This document shows, one piece after another, positions 50,273 to 58,689 of a DNA stretch of 64,000 nt; position 1 is the first letter of the stretch, and each line of letters begins with the position of its first letter. The position numbers were made by a program, and so were the translations under genes. Location: the NCBI RefSeq assembly GCF_038561935.1, contig NZ_CP102770.1, positions 1,054,001 to 1,118,000 of the forward strand, in the 5' to 3' direction. The notes below the pieces were generated by a model. It was not told where the DNA came from and did no database searches. It worked only from the letters and a program-made list of their open reading frames with translations. This stretch comes from Myxococcus stipitatus (GTDB taxonomy: Bacteria; Myxococcota; Myxococcia; Myxococcales; Myxococcaceae).

Positions 50273-51389
50273 AGTCCGTGATGCTCTTCCACATGGCCTC
50301 GAACTGGGGCCGACGGAAGCCGGAGCCGGAGATGAGCCAGTCCACGTGCGGAGGCTGGTGCGCGGGCTGGTCGAAGTGGCCGATGGCGTCCAGGTGGTCC
50401 GCGCGCACCGCCGCGAGCACCCGTCCGTAGACCTGCGAGCGCGTGGGCACGATGCCGTCACACGCGGTGGGGCCGGGCATCGCGCCATACGCCTGAATCA
50501 GCGCCGCCGACTGCGCGGGCGTGTGCGGCGGGAGCGCCGTCAGCGGCATCCGCTGCGTCTGCCCGTACACGAAGGCGTAGATGGTGTGCGTCAGCTGCGC
50601 GTACGGGTCCAGTCCCGCCGACAGGCGCGTGCGCAGCGACGGCGGCCGGGCCTGTGTCACCACCGAGCCGTAGCGCACGCCGGGCCGGTCCACCGTGCTC
50701 GCGTTGAACAGGTCGATGCCCTCCGGCGTGAGCTGCGGAATGAGCGACGTGTCGTTGCCCACGTCGCTCAGGAACTTCGCCACCGCGTCGCGCCGCTCGG
50801 AGGAGAAGTCGCCCAGCAGCTGGTCATAGAGCTGGTCCAGCAGGGTCTGCTTCCAGCCGAGCTGGTCATCCACGCGAGACATCAGGTGCCCGAAGCGGAA
50901 CACCACGCGCAGCGGGAGCCGTCCGAAGCGCAGCACATACACGGTGAACAGCGAGAGCAGCTTCAAGAGCCGCTGCCCGAACAGGCCCAGGAAGAACGAC
51001 GCCAGCGGCGTGCCCGCGTGCGGCGTGGACACCGTCACCACCGAGCGCACCCGCCGCGCGAAGGGCTCCAGCTCCAGTCCCTCCGCGAGCTGCGCCCCTG
51101 GGCTGACGAACAGCCGGGCGTCCAGTCCACCCGTCGAGTGCCCCACCAGATGGATGGGGCCGTCATCTCCACCCGCCGTCTCCTGGACCGCCTTGAGCAG
51201 GTCCGCCGCCCGAGTCCGGATGGATGCCGTCGGATGAGACAGGACGATGACGACCTCCGACTCTCCCATCCCCCGTCGGGCCAGCTCCGCCTTCAGGTAG
51301 TCGAGCGCGTGTCCAAAGTAGACAAGCTCGCCCAGGTTGATGAACCCGAAAAAACCAGGGACGAGATAGATGTGGTGCTTCGCGGCCAT
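50247..51389 (-). CDS. lipase-like alpha/beta-hydrolase
   Basis: 380 residues. Oxyanion segment HIYLVPGFFGFINLGELVYF, nucleophile elbow IHLVGHSTGGLDARLF and a hydrophobic lid-like insertion (LASFFLGLFGQRLLKLLSLF then TVYVLRFGRLPL). Acid and His near the C-terminus are probably in CDGIVPTRSQ and DAIGHFD. Resembles bacterial triacylglycerol/PGAP1-like lipases. No signal peptide, so it may be a membrane-associated intracellular lipase. GGTGGAG 5 nt before ATG 51389 decides the start over ATG 51401. Confidence 0.82.
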   Translation of the reverse strand: MAAKHHIYLVPGFFGFINLGELVYFGHALDYLKAELARRGMGESEVVIVLSHPTASIRTRAADLLKAVQETAGGDDGPIHLVGHSTGGLDARLFVSPGAQLAEGLELEPFARRVRSVVTVSTPHAGTPLASFFLGLFGQRLLKLLSLFTVYVLRFGRLPLRVVFRFGHLMSRVDDQLGWKQTLLDQLYDQLLGDFSSERRDAVAKFLSDVGNDTSLIPQLTPEGIDLFNASTVDRPGVRYGSVVTQARPPSLRTRLSAGLDPYAQLTHTIYAFVYGQTQRMPLTALPPHTPAQSAALIQAYGAMPGPTACDGIVPTRSQVYGRVLAAVRADHLDAIGHFDQPAHQPPHVDWLISGSGFRRPQFEAMWKSITDFMLEDEKR

Positions 51390-51496
51390 TGTCTCCACCA
51401 TACCTGACGCGCCGCGTGAATCCCCTCGGGAATGCTCCCGCCGAGCACACGTTGACCGGCGCTGTTCTCAACCGCCTTCCAGAAGGACGAACACTC

Positions 51497-53575
51497 GTGG
51501 ACCGTGCATTGCTCGCACTCGGCTTGCTCATGGCCCTCCCCGCTGTCGCGGACGAGGGCATGTGGACCTATGACGCTTTCCCCGTCGAGGCGGTGAGCAA
51601 GGCACATGGCTTCACGCCCACGCAGGCGTGGTTGGACAAGGTCCGGCTCGGCTCGGTGCGGCTCGCGGGGGGCTGCTCGGCCAGCTTCGTGTCGCCAGAG
51701 GGCCTGGTGATGACGAACCACCACTGCATCCGGGGATGTATCGAGGACCTGTCCTCGCCCAAGGAGGACTTCCTGGCGAAGGGCTTCCTCGCCCGGACTC
51801 CCGCGCAGGAGCGCCGCTGCCCCAAGGTGGAGGCCAACCAGCTGGTGAAGATGACGGACGTCACCGCGCGGATGAACACGGCGACGAAGGGGCTCACCGG
51901 CGCGGCCTTCAACACCGCGCTCAAGCGCGAGATGTCCGCGGTGGAGTCCGAGTGCACCACCTCCACCGACGTGCGCTGTGACGTGGTGACGCTGTTCAAC
52001 GGCGGCAAGTATCACCTCTACGAGTACCGCCGCTTCCAGGACGTGCGCCTGGTGTTCGCGCCGGAGTTCTCCATGGCCGCGTTCGGCGGGGACCCGGACA
52101 ACTTCAACTTCCCGCGCTTCGGCTACGACGTGGCCTTCATGCGCGTGTGGAAGGACGACGCGCCGGCGAAGAGCCCGGACTACCTGCCGTGGGCGAAGGA
52201 GGGCGCGAAGGAAGGCGACCTGGTCTTCGTCTCGGGCCACCCGGGCGGGACGGACCGCAAGGTGACCGTCGCGGAGCTGGAGTCCCATCGCGACGTGTAC
52301 CTGCCGTACATGACGATGATGCTCTCGGAGTCGCGCGGCATGCTGCGGTCCTTCGCGGCGAGCTCTCCGGAGCGCTACCGCGTCACCCGCGCGAAGCTGC
52401 GCGCGGTGGAGAACGGGCTGAAGTCGCTGCGCGGCCGTCACCAGGCGCTGGCGGACCCCGCGCTGTTCACGCGCAAGCGGCAGGAGGAGGCGGAGCTGCG
52501 TCAGCGCGTGGAGGCCAACGCCGAGCTGAAGGCGGCGACGGCGGGCGCGTGGGAAGAGACGGCGAAGGCGCTGGATGAGTACCGCCGCCTGATGCCCGAG
52601 TACCGCATGAAGGAGGCCGGGGATGCGTTCTCCTCGGAGCTCTACGCCATCGCGAAGCACCTGGTGCGCGCCGCGGAGGAGCTGCCCAAGCCCAACGCGA
52701 CGCGCCTGCGCGAGTACACCGATGCGCAGGTGCCGTCGCTGCGTCAGCAGCTGCTGCGCTCGGCGCCCATCGCCAAGGACCTGGACGAGTCGACGCTGGC
52801 GTTCGGCCTGGGCCGGCTGCGCGAGACGCTGGGCGCGGATGACCCGTTCGTGCGCGAGGTGCTGGGCACCGAGTCTCCGGAGGGCCTGGCCCGCGCGCTG
52901 GTGCGAGGCACGAAGCTGGGCGACGTGAAGACGCGCCAGGCGCTGCTCGAGGGCGGCCAGGCGGCGGTGGACGCGTCGAAGGACCCGATGGTGCTCTTCG
53001 CGCGCAAGGTCGATGCGCAGGCGCGCGCGGTGCGCAGCCGCTACGAGGACTCGGTGGAGGCGGTGCTCCGCCGCAACGGCGAGCGGCTCGCGAAGGCGCG
53101 CCTGGCGGTGTACGGCACCTCCGGCTACCCGGACGCGACGTTCACGCTGCGCCTCAACGCGGGACAGGTGAAGGGCTGGGAGGAGAATGGCCGTCCCGTC
53201 GCGCCGCTCACCACCTTCGGCGGTGCGTATGCGCGGCACACGGGCAAGGACCCCTTCAAGCTGCCGGACTCGTGGCTGAAGGCGCGCGGCAAGGTGCCGG
53301 ACTCGACGCCGTTGGACATGGCCACCACCAACGACATCATCGGCGGCAACTCCGGCTCCCCCATGGTGGACCGGGACGGGCGCGTGGTGGGGCTCATCTT
53401 CGACGGCAACCTGCACTCGCTGGGCAGCCGCTATGCGTACGTCCCGGAGACCCACCGCGCCGTGGCCGTGCACGGGGATGGCCTCATCGCCGCCCTGGAG
53501 CATGTGTACGGTGCTGGACACGTGGTCCGGGAGCTGCGCGCCGCGAGCGAGGCCGCCACCTCACCCGCGAAGTAG
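51497..53575 (+). CDS. S46-family dipeptidyl-peptidase (DPP7/DPP11 type)
   Basis: 692 residues with signal peptide (LLALGLLMALPAVADEG). Exopeptidase with a chymotrypsin-like fold: catalytic His at TNHHC (75-76), Asp in FGYDVAFMRVW, Ser619 in IIGGNSGSPMVD. AFGGDPDNFNFPRFGYD and a long helical insertion (about 280-480) are family features. It removes dipeptides from peptide N-termini in the periplasm, useful to a predator feeding on protein. GTG 51497 with GAAGGA upstream gives the signal peptide; an open frame to 51389 is not coding-like. Confidence 0.92.
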   Translation: MDRALLALGLLMALPAVADEGMWTYDAFPVEAVSKAHGFTPTQAWLDKVRLGSVRLAGGCSASFVSPEGLVMTNHHCIRGCIEDLSSPKEDFLAKGFLARTPAQERRCPKVEANQLVKMTDVTARMNTATKGLTGAAFNTALKREMSAVESECTTSTDVRCDVVTLFNGGKYHLYEYRRFQDVRLVFAPEFSMAAFGGDPDNFNFPRFGYDVAFMRVWKDDAPAKSPDYLPWAKEGAKEGDLVFVSGHPGGTDRKVTVAELESHRDVYLPYMTMMLSESRGMLRSFAASSPERYRVTRAKLRAVENGLKSLRGRHQALADPALFTRKRQEEAELRQRVEANAELKAATAGAWEETAKALDEYRRLMPEYRMKEAGDAFSSELYAIAKHLVRAAEELPKPNATRLREYTDAQVPSLRQQLLRSAPIAKDLDESTLAFGLGRLRETLGADDPFVREVLGTESPEGLARALVRGTKLGDVKTRQALLEGGQAAVDASKDPMVLFARKVDAQARAVRSRYEDSVEAVLRRNGERLAKARLAVYGTSGYPDATFTLRLNAGQVKGWEENGRPVAPLTTFGGAYARHTGKDPFKLPDSWLKARGKVPDSTPLDMATTNDIIGGNSGSPMVDRDGRVVGLIFDGNLHSLGSRYAYVPETHRAVAVHGDGLIAALEHVYGAGHVVRELRAASEAATSPAK

Positions 53576-53586
53576 GGCCTCCCAGG

Positions 53587-53622
53587 CGGGGCCACCCGGG
53601 ACGGACTCCGACGGTGGCCCCG
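53587..53622 (+). terminator. candidate hairpin after S46 peptidase gene
   Basis: CGGGGCCACC (53587-53596) and GGTGGCCCCG (53613-53622), a perfect 10-bp stem with a 16-nt loop, 11 nt after the stop codon. The tail (gcttcctc) has few T, so transcript protection or factor-dependent termination is as likely as intrinsic termination. Confidence 0.45.
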
Positions 53623-53762
53623 GCTTCCTCACGCTGTGAGAAGTCGATAGCGGGCGCGGGTGGGGGAGGTGCTGGTAGGTTGGGACCCTGCGGATTCCCG
53701 TGGGGACCGAGGACGAGGCAACGCGTCAGGTGACTGGCCAAGGCGTGTCAGGGGCTCCAGGA

Positions 53763-53768
53763 TAGAAT
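53763..53768 (+). promoter_or_regulatory. -10-like element before kinase gene
   Basis: TAGAAT matches TATAAT at five of six positions and lies 30 bp before ATG 53798, which would put the transcript start about 24 nt ahead of the start codon. I see no convincing -35. Confidence 0.35.
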
Positions 53769-53797
53769 GCGGTTTCTGGAGTGAAGGCCGTCCTTTC

Positions 53798-55432
53798 ATG
53801 AGTTCCTCGACAACGAAAGACATCCCCCTCGGAACGGTGCTGAGGGACACGTACGAGATTTCGGGGGTGCTCGGCCGAGGCGGCATGGGCACGGTGTTCC
53901 TGGCGCGCCATCTGCGGCTTCCGGGCCGGCAGGTGGCCATCAAGGTCCTGAGACACGACGCGTCGTTGGGGAAGGAAGTCTATCTGCGCTTCCGGCGGGA
54001 GGCGGAGATTGCGTCGCGGTTGGGGCACCCCAACATCGTGGAGGTCATTGACTTCGACGCGCTGGAGGACGGCTCTCCGTTCCTGGTGATGGAGCACCTG
54101 CGCGGCGTCCCGCTGTCGCGGCGGCTGCGCAAGGGCGCGCCGCTGACATTGGCGGAGGTGTATTCGATTGCGAGGCAGATGGGCTCCGCGCTCCAGGCGG
54201 CGCACGGGGCGGGCGTGGTGCACCGGGACTTGAAGCCCGGCAACGTGTTCCTGGTGCCCACGGAAGTGGCGGGGATGCCGGTGGAGCACGTGAAGCTGCT
54301 CGACTTCGGCATCTCGAAAATCATCGACTCGAAGACGGTGCAGACGCAGGACGCCATCCTGCTGGGCACGCCGCAGTACATGGCCCCGGAGCAGGCGACG
54401 GGGAAGAACAAGGACGTGGACCCGAGGACGGACATCTTCTCGTTCGGGTGCATGGTCTACGAGATGCTGGCGCGCAGGCTGCCCTTCAAGGACGAGGGCA
54501 TCCTCCCGGAGCTCATCTACCGCATCGTCTATGATCCACCGGAGCCGCTGGCGACGCTCGCCCCGGACGCGCCCGCGCACGTGGTGCGGGCCATCGAGAA
54601 GGCGCTGGCGAAGCGGCCGGAGGAGCGGTTCGCGGATGTCAGCGCGTTCATCGCGGCGCTGACGGGAACGCCGCTGCGGACGCTGACGCCGCCGCCGGAC
54701 GCGCCCCGGCTGGCCCCCGTCCAGGCCGCGCCGCAGGGCCCCACCGCGACGGTGCAGCCCCGGCCCATCGCGTCTCCACCGTCGCGACCTCCCACCGTGC
54801 CCGCTGCTCCCCGCCGTCCTCCCGAGCGAGGCGCGGCACATGCGGTGGCGGAGCCCGTCCAGCGCGCCACGCGCGATGAGTCCGGCCACGCGGCGGATGG
54901 GCAGCGACGCCTGGAGCGCGACGCCGCGCACGCGGTGGAAGCACCGCATGGACCTGTCTCGCGCTCGCCCGAGTCCGCCCCGGTGGGGCTCTTCGGGAAG
55001 TCGGTGCGGGTCTCTCCGCCGAAGGTCCCGCATGTCTCGCTCGCGCCGCCCGTGCCGGACGACGCGTTGCCAGTCCCGTCGCCGCGTCCGCTCTCACTGA
55101 GCCCCGCGGCGGCCGCGAAGCCGCTCCCCACGCGCCCGAACGTGAGTGAGTCCCCCGTCGCGACGCCGCCCGTCCCGGACGAGCTCGACTCGGTTCCCGA
55201 GCCGGAGACGATTCGCTCGCCTGCGCACGGACGCTCCGCGCTCAGCCCGCGTCAGCGCTGGGTCCGGGTCGCGGTGGTGATGGGCGTGCTCGCGGCCTTG
55301 GGTGCGGGGCTCTGGATGCTTCGCGCCTCCCGCGCCTCCTCGAGCGCGTCACCCGTCGCGCCGTCGACGGGCGCCACATCGAGAGCCGCTCCTGACCACC
55401 GCGTGTCTCACGGAACGGGTTTCAACGCCTGA
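53798..55432 (+). CDS. Hanks-type Ser/Thr protein kinase, membrane-anchored
   Basis: 544 residues. Kinase domain about 20-285: glycine loop VLGRGGMGTVFLARH, Lys49 in VAIKVL, catalytic HRDLKPGN (142-149), DFG (169-171), then a GTPQYMAPEQATG segment. A Pro/Ala/Arg-rich juxtamembrane region (about 300-475) is followed by one membrane helix (VVMGVLAALGAGLWML) and a short tail. All catalytic residues are intact. ATG 53798 lies downstream of a -10-like TAGAAT; a GTG at 53781 is possible. Signal output unknown; the tail is too short for a sensor domain. Confidence 0.92.
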   Translation: MSSSTTKDIPLGTVLRDTYEISGVLGRGGMGTVFLARHLRLPGRQVAIKVLRHDASLGKEVYLRFRREAEIASRLGHPNIVEVIDFDALEDGSPFLVMEHLRGVPLSRRLRKGAPLTLAEVYSIARQMGSALQAAHGAGVVHRDLKPGNVFLVPTEVAGMPVEHVKLLDFGISKIIDSKTVQTQDAILLGTPQYMAPEQATGKNKDVDPRTDIFSFGCMVYEMLARRLPFKDEGILPELIYRIVYDPPEPLATLAPDAPAHVVRAIEKALAKRPEERFADVSAFIAALTGTPLRTLTPPPDAPRLAPVQAAPQGPTATVQPRPIASPPSRPPTVPAAPRRPPERGAAHAVAEPVQRATRDESGHAADGQRRLERDAAHAVEAPHGPVSRSPESAPVGLFGKSVRVSPPKVPHVSLAPPVPDDALPVPSPRPLSLSPAAAAKPLPTRPNVSESPVATPPVPDELDSVPEPETIRSPAHGRSALSPRQRWVRVAVVMGVLAALGAGLWMLRASRASSSASPVAPSTGATSRAAPDHRVSHGTGFNA

Positions 55433-55558
55433 GCCCACCGTGTGCTTCGCGGTGAGACATCCGAGCCACCGTGAAACATGTCGGTCGCCGCGGATGTGTC
55501 GGTGAGCGTCCAATGGCGGAAACCCACCTGACTCATCGCGTTGTGCGTCAAACACGGC

Positions 55559-55584
55559 ACCATCCATCCTCATGGGTGGTTTTT
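55559..55584 (+). terminator. intrinsic terminator
   Basis: ACCATCC (55559-55565) pairs with GGGTGGT (55574-55580), 7 bp with one G-U pair and an 8-nt loop, then TTTTT (55580-55584). It lies 127 nt after the kinase stop. This is the clearest U-tract terminator in the window. Confidence 0.6.
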
Positions 55585-55636
55585 GCGCGAATTACTCACT
55601 GAACCTATCCTGATAGGGCTGAACAGGGCCTGTTCA
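55583..55636 (+). promoter_or_regulatory. promoter with two operator-like palindromes
   Basis: TTGCGC (55583-55588) and TATCCT (55606-55611) are 17 bp apart, a plausible weak sigma-70 promoter. CCTATC-CT-GATAGG (55604-55617) is a perfect inverted repeat containing the -10, and TGAACAGG-g-CCTGTTCA (55620-55636) is a second perfect palindrome at the expected transcript start. Together they look like a tightly repressed promoter reading toward the cyclase-like gene. Confidence 0.55.
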
Positions 55637-55867
55637 CGGGTGCCGCTCACCACACAGGAGCCCGCTCGTTGGGACGAGGCGCTCGTGGCGGCCCTTGAGG
55701 GGGAGGGGGAGGGACTCACACACACACGTGGCATGGCCGCGCCCTCCCAGGGCGAGGGGTCATCCGATTCCAGTCCGCGCCATGGCGGGGGGCGGGGCTG
55801 GCATCGGAGACCTCGTCCTGGAGTATTGTTCTCAACATTCGGCATCGGGGGGATGGGAGACGAACGA

Positions 55868-56467
55868 ATGGTGGTGGAGGCACCCGAGCTGGGAAAACTG
55901 GCGGCCATCCTGTTCACGGGCATCGAGGCCGTGGTCCGTCAGTCCTGGCGTGATGAAGCGCTCCAACAAGTGGTGCGCGAGGAACACGCGTTACTCGTCC
56001 GTGAGCTGCTACCGCGTCACGGCGGCCGTGAAGTGAAGCGGCTCGATGACGGCTTCCTGCTCGAGTTCGAGGGCGGGCCGTCCGCGGTGGACTTCGGGCT
56101 GGCGCTTCAGCGCGCGCTCGAGGCGCGCAATGGCGTGGTGGCCGCCGACCGCCGCGTCGTCATGCGCGTGGGCGTGCACCTGGGGTTGGTGGTGCACCGC
56201 GACGGCGACGTCTTCGGTGAGGGGGTCAACCTGGCGGCGCGCATCGAAGCGCTCGCGAGGCCCGGCACGCTCTACGTCAGTGAGTCCGTCGCGAGGCAGG
56301 TCGAAGGACATCTCACCTCTCCGCCCGTGCGCCTGGGCCGGGGCGAGATGAAGAACATCCGTCTCCCCGTCGCCGTCTACCGCATCGACCCGCCCGACAG
56401 CAGCCACCGCAAGCCCTGGCTGTCGCGCATGCGCTCTCTGTTGAGTCGCGGCTCCGCCGCCCACTGA
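55868..56467 (+). CDS. class III adenylate/guanylate cyclase-like protein with degenerate metal site
   Basis: 199 residues, one cyclase homology domain. Retained: adenine-pocket region K57 with DDGFL (Asp61, second metal position), FGEGVNLAAR (Asn121, Arg125 of the transition-state pair) and GTLYVSESVARQVEG. Changed: the first metal-binding Asp, normally in FTDIEGST, is Gly18 (ILFTGIEAVV). Loss of this Asp usually cripples catalysis, so it may bind nucleotide or a partner instead. ATG 55868 follows GGGAGA with 7-nt spacing; ATG 55853 is possible. No sensor domain attached. Confidence 0.8.
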   Translation: MVVEAPELGKLAAILFTGIEAVVRQSWRDEALQQVVREEHALLVRELLPRHGGREVKRLDDGFLLEFEGGPSAVDFGLALQRALEARNGVVAADRRVVMRVGVHLGLVVHRDGDVFGEGVNLAARIEALARPGTLYVSESVARQVEGHLTSPPVRLGRGEMKNIRLPVAVYRIDPPDSSHRKPWLSRMRSLLSRGSAAH

Positions 56468-56508
56468 ATCTCGGGTGTCCGCTCATGCGTGGCGCTACGG
56501 TGCGCCGC

Positions 56509-57156
56509 ATGACCCAACTCACCCTCGTCGTTGGCTCGAAGAACTACTCCTCGTGGTCGCTCCGGCCGTACATGGCGCTCGCCCAGACGGGGCAGCCCTT
56601 CCAGGAGGAGGTCATCCATCTGGACCGGCCGGACACCGCGGAGCGCATCGCCCGCGTCTCGCCCACCGGGCGCGTGCCGCTGCTCAAGCACGGGGACCTC
56701 CTCATCTGGGACTCGCTGGCCATCTGTGAGTACCTGGCGGAGACCTTCCCGGAGGCCCGCTTGTGGCCCGAGTCGCGCGAGGCTCGCGCGGTGGCGCGCG
56801 CCGTGACGGCGGAGATGCACTCGGGCTTCGAGGCGCTGCGCGAGCACATGGGGATGAACCTGCGCGCGCGCAAGCCGGGGCAGGGCCGGACCCCCGGCGC
56901 CATGGAGGCCGTCCGCCGCGTCCAGCAGCTCTGGAACGACTGTCGCGCCCGCTTCGGCAAGGGCGGCCCGTACCTCTTCGGCCAGTTCACCATCGCGGAC
57001 GCCTTCTACACGCCCGTGGCCACGCGCTTCGTCACCTATGACGTGTCGCTGGACCCCGTGTGCGACGCGTACCGGGACGCGCTGCTCTCCCACCCCGGCT
57101 TCCTCAAGTGGGCCGAGGCCGCCCGGCACGAGCCCCCCGTCCCGAAGTACGAGTAG
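56509..57156 (+). CDS. glutathione S-transferase family protein
   Basis: 215 residues. Thioredoxin-like N-terminal LVVGSKNYSSWSLRPYMALA with SxxWSLR at the catalytic Ser/Tyr position, then VSPTGRVPLLKHGDLLIWDS and AICEYLAETFP. The C-terminal helical domain has TIADAFYTPVATRF. This pattern is shared by zeta/maleylacetoacetate isomerase-like and YfcF-like enzymes. ATG 56509 (MTQLTLVVGSKN) preferred over ATG 56485. Not paired with another redox gene. Confidence 0.88.
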   Translation: MTQLTLVVGSKNYSSWSLRPYMALAQTGQPFQEEVIHLDRPDTAERIARVSPTGRVPLLKHGDLLIWDSLAICEYLAETFPEARLWPESREARAVARAVTAEMHSGFEALREHMGMNLRARKPGQGRTPGAMEAVRRVQQLWNDCRARFGKGGPYLFGQFTIADAFYTPVATRFVTYDVSLDPVCDAYRDALLSHPGFLKWAEAARHEPPVPKYE

Positions 57157-57163
57157 CGCGCCG

Positions 57164-57988
57164 TCAGTCGAGCCGTCCCTCGCGCACGCGGGTGAAGAGC
57201 TCGTCGTAGCGCCCCTCCGCGTAGGTGCGCGCCAGCTCCGGATAACGGCCCTGGCGCAGCTCGCGGAGGTACGCGTACTTCGCGGAGTGGTAGCCGGCCA
57301 CGGCCCACGCCAGCCGCGACGCGTTCGAGCCTCCGCGGAACAGCGCGCCGCTCAGCACGCAGTCGCGCACCCACGAGGCCACGCGCTGGACGGCCACGGG
57401 CTTCAGCCGGCGCGATTCCGAGAAAGCGCGCAGGGCCCACAGAAGCGCGTAGCGGTCCTCCTTCGCGCTCCTGCGCGCCACCGACGTGGCGAAGCGGTGG
57501 TCGATGGGCGCCTGCACGCGGCCCCCCCGCATCTTGGGCAGCGCCTCATGCACGATGTGCCGCGCGTGCCATACCGCCTTCTCCCGCCGCACCAGCCGCG
57601 CGCGCCACTGGGTGCGGAAGAGGAAGCGCCGTCCCTCCACCTCCGCCCAGTCGCGCCGGGGCAGCCGGTACACGGCGGCGGTGGGCGCGGACTGCTTCCA
57701 CGTGCGCAGGGCCTCGATGGCCTCGGGCTCCAGCGACTCGTCCGAGTCGAGGAAGAAGACGTAGTCACACGGCGACAGCGCCTCCACCGCGGCCACGCGC
57801 GCCGCGCCATAGCCGCGCCACGCATGTGGCACCGAGCGCGCGCCCAGCGAGCGCGCCAGCTCCGCGGAGCCATCCGTGGCGCCCGTGTCCAGCGCCACCA
57901 CCTCGTCGCACAGCGACAGCAGGGAGCGCAGGCACGGCTCCAGCGTGTCGCGATTGTCGCGATGAAGGACGTAGCCTCCCAACTTCAT
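57164..57988 (-). CDS. GT2-family glycosyltransferase (WaaE/KdtX-like)
   Basis: 274 residues. GGYVLHRDNRDTLEPCLRSL, VVALDTGATDGSAELAR and FFLDSDESLEPEAIEAL (the DxD-like metal motif) match the GT-A family 2 lipopolysaccharide core glucosyltransferase group (WaaE/KdtX). Cytoplasmic enzyme with basic C-terminal half, probably at the inner membrane. Its ATG overlaps the stop of the upstream HAD gene by 4 nt (ATGA), so the pair is coupled. Likely role in envelope glycan synthesis (inference). Confidence 0.87.
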   Translation of the reverse strand: MKLGGYVLHRDNRDTLEPCLRSLLSLCDEVVALDTGATDGSAELARSLGARSVPHAWRGYGAARVAAVEALSPCDYVFFLDSDESLEPEAIEALRTWKQSAPTAAVYRLPRRDWAEVEGRRFLFRTQWRARLVRREKAVWHARHIVHEALPKMRGGRVQAPIDHRFATSVARRSAKEDRYALLWALRAFSESRRLKPVAVQRVASWVRDCVLSGALFRGGSNASRLAWAVAGYHSAKYAYLRELRQGRYPELARTYAEGRYDELFTRVREGRLD

Positions 57989-58584
57989 AGTCCGAGTGCT
58001 CCCAGCTGCGCGTCGAACGCGGCCGCGGTGGTGAAGAGATGGCCGCGCATCCCCAGCGCGTTGGCCGCCTCCACGAACTCCGGCAGGTCGTCGAAGAAGG
58101 CCGCCTCGCCCGGCTCACACCCGGCGCGCTCCAGCGCGATGCGGTAGATGTCCGGCTCCGGCTTGACGCTCCCCACCTCGCAGCTCATCACCAGCGAGGT
58201 GAAGTGCTTGAGCAGCGGCATCCGGGGGCGCAGGTAGGCCGCGTGGAGCGCGTTGGTGTTGGACACCAGCACCAGCTTCACCTTGCCCACCAGGGACTCG
58301 ACTCGTGGGAGCACCGCCTCGTGCGGGGTGAAGTGGCTGCTCCACAGCGGCGCGAACTCCGCCATGGGCAGCTTCATGTTCAGCGCCCCGCACACGCTCT
58401 GCCGGATGCCCTCCGCGTCCAGCAGACCCCGGTTCGCCGCCGTCCACCCGGCGCCCATCAGCCGCTGGGACACCTCATGCGGATGCATCCCCGCGCACGC
58501 GCCCAGCCGGGAGAACAGCAGCACGTTGTCGTGGAAGACGAGGACATTGCCCAGGTCCAGCAGGACCGCCTTCACCTCCGCCAT
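57985..58584 (-). CDS. HAD-family hydrolase
   Basis: 199 residues. Motif I LLDLGNVLVF (nucleophile Asp), motif II VLVSNTNALH, Lys of motif III in VGSVKPEPDIYRIAL and motif IV AAFFDDLPEFVEAA. The DLGNVL opening resembles YihX-like sugar-phosphate phosphatases. GGGAGG 7 nt before ATG 58584 decides the start over ATG 58638. Coupled to the GT2 gene, so it may act on a sugar phosphate in the same pathway. Confidence 0.87.
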   Translation of the reverse strand: MAEVKAVLLDLGNVLVFHDNVLLFSRLGACAGMHPHEVSQRLMGAGWTAANRGLLDAEGIRQSVCGALNMKLPMAEFAPLWSSHFTPHEAVLPRVESLVGKVKLVLVSNTNALHAAYLRPRMPLLKHFTSLVMSCEVGSVKPEPDIYRIALERAGCEPGEAAFFDDLPEFVEAANALGMRGHLFTTAAAFDAQLGALGL

Positions 58585-58689
58585 GGATGCACCTCCCGCC
58601 TCGCGCCGGAAAAGCCGGAAACCGACGCGGAGCATCATCGCCGACGGAGCGTGTCTCCGTCCTGGAAATCCAGGACGGGGCCTACGGGC

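Larger units (their letters stand above)
55433..55867. other. 435-bp intergenic region with terminator, promoter and palindromes
   Basis: No gene fits here: third-position GC is low and no good ribosome-binding site precedes an ATG. Its first part (55433-55558) holds nothing recognisable beyond a low-complexity stretch. An intrinsic-terminator-like hairpin (55559-55584) and a promoter with two palindromes (55583-55636) follow. The rest (55637-55867) is a possible long leader of the cyclase-like gene, with a short CA run near 55715-55725. Confidence 0.6.

Noticed and set aside
55620-55636. LexA (SOS) box reading of TGAACAGGGCCTGTTCA
   Set aside because: GAAC and GTTC are seven bases apart here, unlike the four-base spacing of the common Gram-positive box, and no SOS gene is adjacent.
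55541-55867. N-terminal extension of the cyclase-like protein upstream of 55868
   Set aside because: Codon third positions lack the GC bias of genes here, and the stretch crosses a terminator hairpin, a promoter and two palindromes.
55433-55867. c-di-GMP (GEMM) riboswitch in the long leader
   Set aside because: Its conserved internal motifs were not found here.
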